NCBI GenBank assembly: GCA_016946835.1
Contig: JACVTC010000039.1
Location: 1,025,001-1,045,000 of the forward strand
Direction of reading: 5' to 3'
DNA from: Neocallimastix lanati (nom. inval.)
Taxonomy: Eukaryota > Neocallimastigomycota > Neocallimastigomycetes > Neocallimastigales > Neocallimastigaceae
DNA length: 20,000 nucleotides
The notes under the pieces are model-generated. The model made no database searches. It was not told where the DNA came from and worked only from the letters and a program-made list of their open reading frames with translations. Made by a program: the position numbers and the translations under genes. Below, piece after piece: positions 16,578-20,000 of this stretch (position 1 is the first letter of the stretch; the number at the start of each line of letters is the position of its first letter).

Positions 16578-19437
16578 TTAAATACAAAAAATTTTATACA
16601 AAATATTGAAAATAATTCAGTTAACAAAAATAGTAATTCATCTTCAAATTTAAATGATTCAAATAAAAATAAATCATTGAGTAAAAATAGTTTATTAGGT
16701 AATTCTAATAAAATAAATAATGACAGTAATAATCTCAGTATACCTCTCTCTAAAAAAAGAAGCACTAATAGTTTAATAAGTATAAGTGATTATAGTAGTA
16801 GATCAAGTCTTTTTAATGTACTTGAAGGTAATACAAGGAGTCAAAAGGCTATTTCCGATAGAAATATGGAAAGAATGCAACAATCACAAAAGAAAATATT
16901 AGAGAGAAAATTAGTGAGAGAAAAGTTAAGAAGTCAAATGAATGAAAAAAAAAAAATTAAGTCACCAGATGAAGTATCTATTAATGGTAATGATAATTTA
17001 GAAAATAAGAATAAAGAAGATAGTATAAATAATGAAAAAATAAAGTTAGAATTGAGAGAAAATCCTTTAACAAAAAGTTCTTCATTATCAAACTCTGATG
17101 AAAATTCAGATACAATTGTAAACTCTAATCCTAATACTCTTCGAATTAAATCAAATGATTCATCAAAAATAACAAAGGAAGATGAAGATGTTAATAAAAT
17201 TTTAAAAGAAGTAAAAATTACAAAAAAAGAAAAGAATTTTTTTATATTAATTACTAATTTTTAATAATTATATATTATTAATATTGAAACTTATAATAAT
17301 AATAAGAATAATTATATATATAATAGTAATAACAATAACAATAACAATATTTGTATAAATATTAATAAATATTACTACTTAATTATATAAATAATATTAA
17401 AAAAGGTTAGTGAAACTTACTTTCTGGAAGAGAATTCAAATATTAATCTTGATAATATACTTGAAATTCTTGGCCAAACTGAAATAGATACAATCGATGA
17501 TACCGTGGGCATGGAGTAAACAAATAAATAAATAAATAATAATAAAAATTATTATAATAATAATATATATTTTAATATATATAATAAAATAGAGTCTTAG
17601 AAACAGCAACTCATATGAATAATTACGAGCATGGAGCCATTTTTCGATTACAATATAATAATAGTAATTGTATCATGAAGATTATTCCTTTTGATCCCGA
17701 AAAAAATAATTTAGATTTAAATACAAATTTAGATTCAAATAATAATTTCGAAAATAATCAAGTATCGCTAAAGATAATTTTACAAGAAATCATTGCTATG
17801 AAAATTTTATCATGCTTTCATACTTCAGGTGAAATAACATTAAACAAAAGTGAAGTGAATCAAGTCACATCAAAAAATGAAGATAAAAAAATAAATAATG
17901 AAAGGAAAGTTTTGGCTTTTGCACAACCAGAAGGGTATTTAATATATAAATATTCATAAAAATAATTTACATATGCATATAATTAAATGATAATAAAAAA
18001 ATGTTATAATTTATATTAATAATTATATAAATATATGCTAATTGCATTATTAAAAATAATTAATTTAATAAATAAAAAATTATAATAATTACTTAATAAT
18101 AATTAATAAAGAATGTGGATTTGTAAGGGTTCAAAATGTCAAGTATTAAACTATGAATTTCAGAATTATCAATTAAGTAATTTTTTTTTTTTTTTTTTAA
18201 TTTTAATTTTAATTGATAACACATTGAAGTTAACATCAATATAAAAATACATAATAACCATAATCATAACAATCAATTATAATAATATCATTAATTTTAG
18301 ATGAATTTAGTCAGGATCAATATTTTTTAGTCACTCTTTTCAATAATGAAGGAGAAATTGTTAATTCATCTAATAATTTAGAGAGATCATTAGACCAAAT
18401 TAAATCAGTTTTATGGCAAATTTGTTATTCTTTAGCACTAGCAGAAGAAGTATTAGGATTTGAACATAGGTATACATATTTTTTTTTTAAAAATTTTTAA
18501 AAATAATTTAAATATACATTAATATAAATTAAACAACTTTATTAAACCAAATTAAATATATACATATATGATTAAATAAAAATAAATAAATAAAAAGTGA
18601 ATTATATCCTGAATATATATTAATTGAAGATGTTCCAAGGGAAGAATTAATATATAAATTAAATGAAAGAGAAATTAAAAAAGATAACTTTGGTGTTAAA
18701 GCAACGATATTAGATTATTCAAGATCACGACTTGAATATAGTATGTATTTATAATATAATTAAACAAATATAATAAAAAATAACAATAATGAAAACCTCA
18801 AAAAACGAACAAACAAACGAACAAATAAACAAACAGACAAAAAAAAGAATATATTAAATATTAAAATTAAACTAAATTAAAAATTAATTATATTAATAAT
18901 TAAAATAGATGGAAAAGTGTATTATTCTGATTTGACTAGTGTATGCTATGATGATCCGTCAAGTACATTTCATTTATAAAAAAAATAAAATAATAAATAA
19001 TCATAATCATAATAATATATTAATGTAGTTAATATAGTTGAAGATAGATATTATAGTATTAAATTTAATACATTAACTTTTTTTTATTTTATTTTTTTTT
19101 TTAAAAAATAAAATAAATAGAGAAAAGGAGTTCAGATGATTTGAAGACCGTATTTAATTCAACATTGTATAAAGTTACACCAATTGTTAATAGATCATCT
19201 TTTGCTGATTTAATACAATCTTCTGTATGGATTATTCAATGTGATAAAGAAATGATGAATTGGCTTTATAATAACATGTTAGAGTTTGCAATAAGAGTTG
19301 AATATAATATTAAATCAATGAAAGAAGCTCTAAATGATCCATTTTGGGACCTTTCCAAAGAGAATTGGGAAATGAAAAGAAAAAATTTAACAAACGAATA
19401 TAGTATTAACACTGATAGTGATTGTATTATATTATAG
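15927..19437 (+). CDS. Haspin-family kinase-like protein, predicted pseudokinase
   Basis: Eight exons fit frame and GT-AG signals: 15927-17210, 17406-17515, 17593-17934, 18112-18176, 18301-18469, 18598-18740, 18909-18962 and 19121-19437; 2484 nt, 827 aa. Residues 1-428 are acidic, Asn/Lys-rich and disordered, with 34 consecutive Asn. From about 430 the sequence follows the haspin kinase domain: LDNILEILGQ before the N-lobe, a weak glycine loop (NNYEHGAIF), the lysine of IMKII (K494), the alpha-C glutamate of LQEII (E530), WICKGSKCQVL, SQDQYFLV, SLALAEEVLGFEH, then ILDYSRSRLE, where D696 matches the DYT aspartate that replaces DFG in haspins. The catalytic loop reads HSELYPEYILI (656-666) where active haspins have HRDLHWGN: the catalytic Asp is Glu and the metal-binding Asn is Tyr. 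The C-lobe after residue 720 is poorly conserved. Known role of active haspin: nuclear phosphorylation of histone H3 Thr3 in mitosis. Catalysis is doubtful here; a binding or scaffold role is possible. Family assignment is fairly secure. Confidence 0.8.
16464..16577 (+). repeat. Poly-Asn codon repeat in the haspin-like gene
   Basis: Three Asn, one Asp and then 34 uninterrupted Asn codons. The 34 are ordered as 13 AAC, 5 AAT, 1 AAC and 15 AAT rather than mixed, which shows expansion of two separate trinucleotide blocks by slippage. It lies in the disordered N-terminal half of the protein. Confidence 0.95.
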
Positions 19438-19454
19438 AAATATATATATTTTAG

Positions 19455-19572
19455 AGAAACAATAATATATATCTTTACATATATATATACTTTTAAAAGA
19501 AACAATAATATATATCTAAACATATATATATATTTTAAAGAAATAATAATATATATCTTTATATATATATAT
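19455..19572. repeat. 41-43 bp tandem repeat after the haspin-like stop
   Basis: About three units of AGAAACAATAATATATATCT followed by a TTACATATATATATA-like tail, starting at 19455, 19498 and 19539. It begins about 18 bp after the stop codon at 19435-19437, so it probably lies in the 3' UTR. The TATATA cores could form local hairpins, but no function is evident. Confidence 0.75.
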
Positions 19573-20000
19573 TAAAAAATTATTATTTATATATAATATA
19601 AATTATAAAATTTTATAATATTGTATTATATAACTTTTCATACATCATAAAAAATAAAAAATTTTTAATTTTTTTATTTTTTTTTATATTGCATACAACA
19701 TTTCAAAAAAATATTTTGATGTGTAACGTTTTTAAATTTATTTCATACTTATTATTATTATGTATTTTTTTTTTTATCACATATTTAATAATATAATATT
19801 TATTCTTTTTACTTATTGTTTATAATATTAATAATCTTTTTTAATGATATAAATTTTTTATCATTATATAAAAAAAAAATATTTTTTTAATTAAAAATTT
19901 TTAATATATAAATAAGAATGGAGAATTATAATTAACAATTATTAATAATAATATATATATTATATTAATTTTTTTTTTTTTTTTTCTATTAATTTATTTT
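19573..20000. other. AT-rich sequence to the window edge, no gene seen
   Basis: About 430 bp of A/T-rich sequence with poly-T and poly-A runs and closed frames. It is probably intergenic. Nothing in it resembles an exon or an RNA gene. Confidence 0.65.

Noticed and set aside
16454-16765. Minus-strand poly-Leu frame resembling a membrane or signal protein
   Set aside because: It is the antisense shadow of the AAC/AAT poly-Asn repeat in the haspin-like exon 1.
15927-17264. Haspin N-terminal exon as a stand-alone gene ending at 17264
   Set aside because: A GTAAAA donor at 17211 joins in phase to 17406, and the whole eight-exon chain closes in frame, whereas the read-through tail after 17211 is intron-like sequence.

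Overview
This is a very AT-rich eukaryotic window with three multi-kilobase genes set in low-complexity spacer. The signs are GT-AG introns of about 80-255 nt, coding exons of ordinary complexity between nearly pure A/T spacers, long poly-Asn runs in proteins, and an abundance of short A/T microsatellites. These features fit an early-diverging AT-rich fungus, most likely an anaerobic gut fungus (Neocallimastigomycota). A dictyostelid-like amoebozoan is the main alternative. The assignment is inference; no rRNA or other marker gene is present.

Layout from left to right. Positions 1-1970 are a satellite block: (TTTTA)n pentanucleotide tracts mixed with about 23 copies of a 47-bp minisatellite, with higher-order duplication inside it. 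After an AT-rich spacer, an intronless gene on the minus strand (2830-4278) encodes an apparently intact FLYWCH zinc-finger plus MULE-type (Mutator-like) transposase protein. Three copies of a 159-bp tandem repeat lie directly upstream of it, and the third is inflated by a T-rich microsatellite. Positions 5015-6295 are a compositionally distinct island, clearly richer in G+C and not low-complexity. It is bounded by a 14-bp direct repeat and carries only broken coding-like fragments; it looks like a decayed mobile element or foreign insertion.

Positions 6967-14348 (plus strand) form one gene that I reconstruct as eight exons with consistent phases (6462 nt, about 2153 aa). Its N-terminal basic helix resembles the start of GM130-type golgins. 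A huge disordered Asn/Ser/Pro-rich region follows, then a long coiled coil and a short tail. Positions 15927-19437 (plus strand) form a second spliced gene that I reconstruct as eight exons (2484 nt, 827 aa). It has a disordered poly-Asn N-terminal half and a haspin-family kinase domain. The haspin domain keeps the lysine, the alpha-C glutamate and the DYT-like aspartate, but the catalytic loop reads HSELYPEY where active haspins have HRDLHWGN, so it is a predicted pseudokinase or a very divergent kinase.

The two large genes are co-oriented, about 1.6 kb apart, and are separate transcription units as far as can be seen. The strongest leads are the eroded haspin active site, the golgin with its repeated I-P-F/L motifs, and the foreign-looking island at 5.0-6.3 kb. 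All exon structures are by eye from splice signals and frame; transcript data would settle them.
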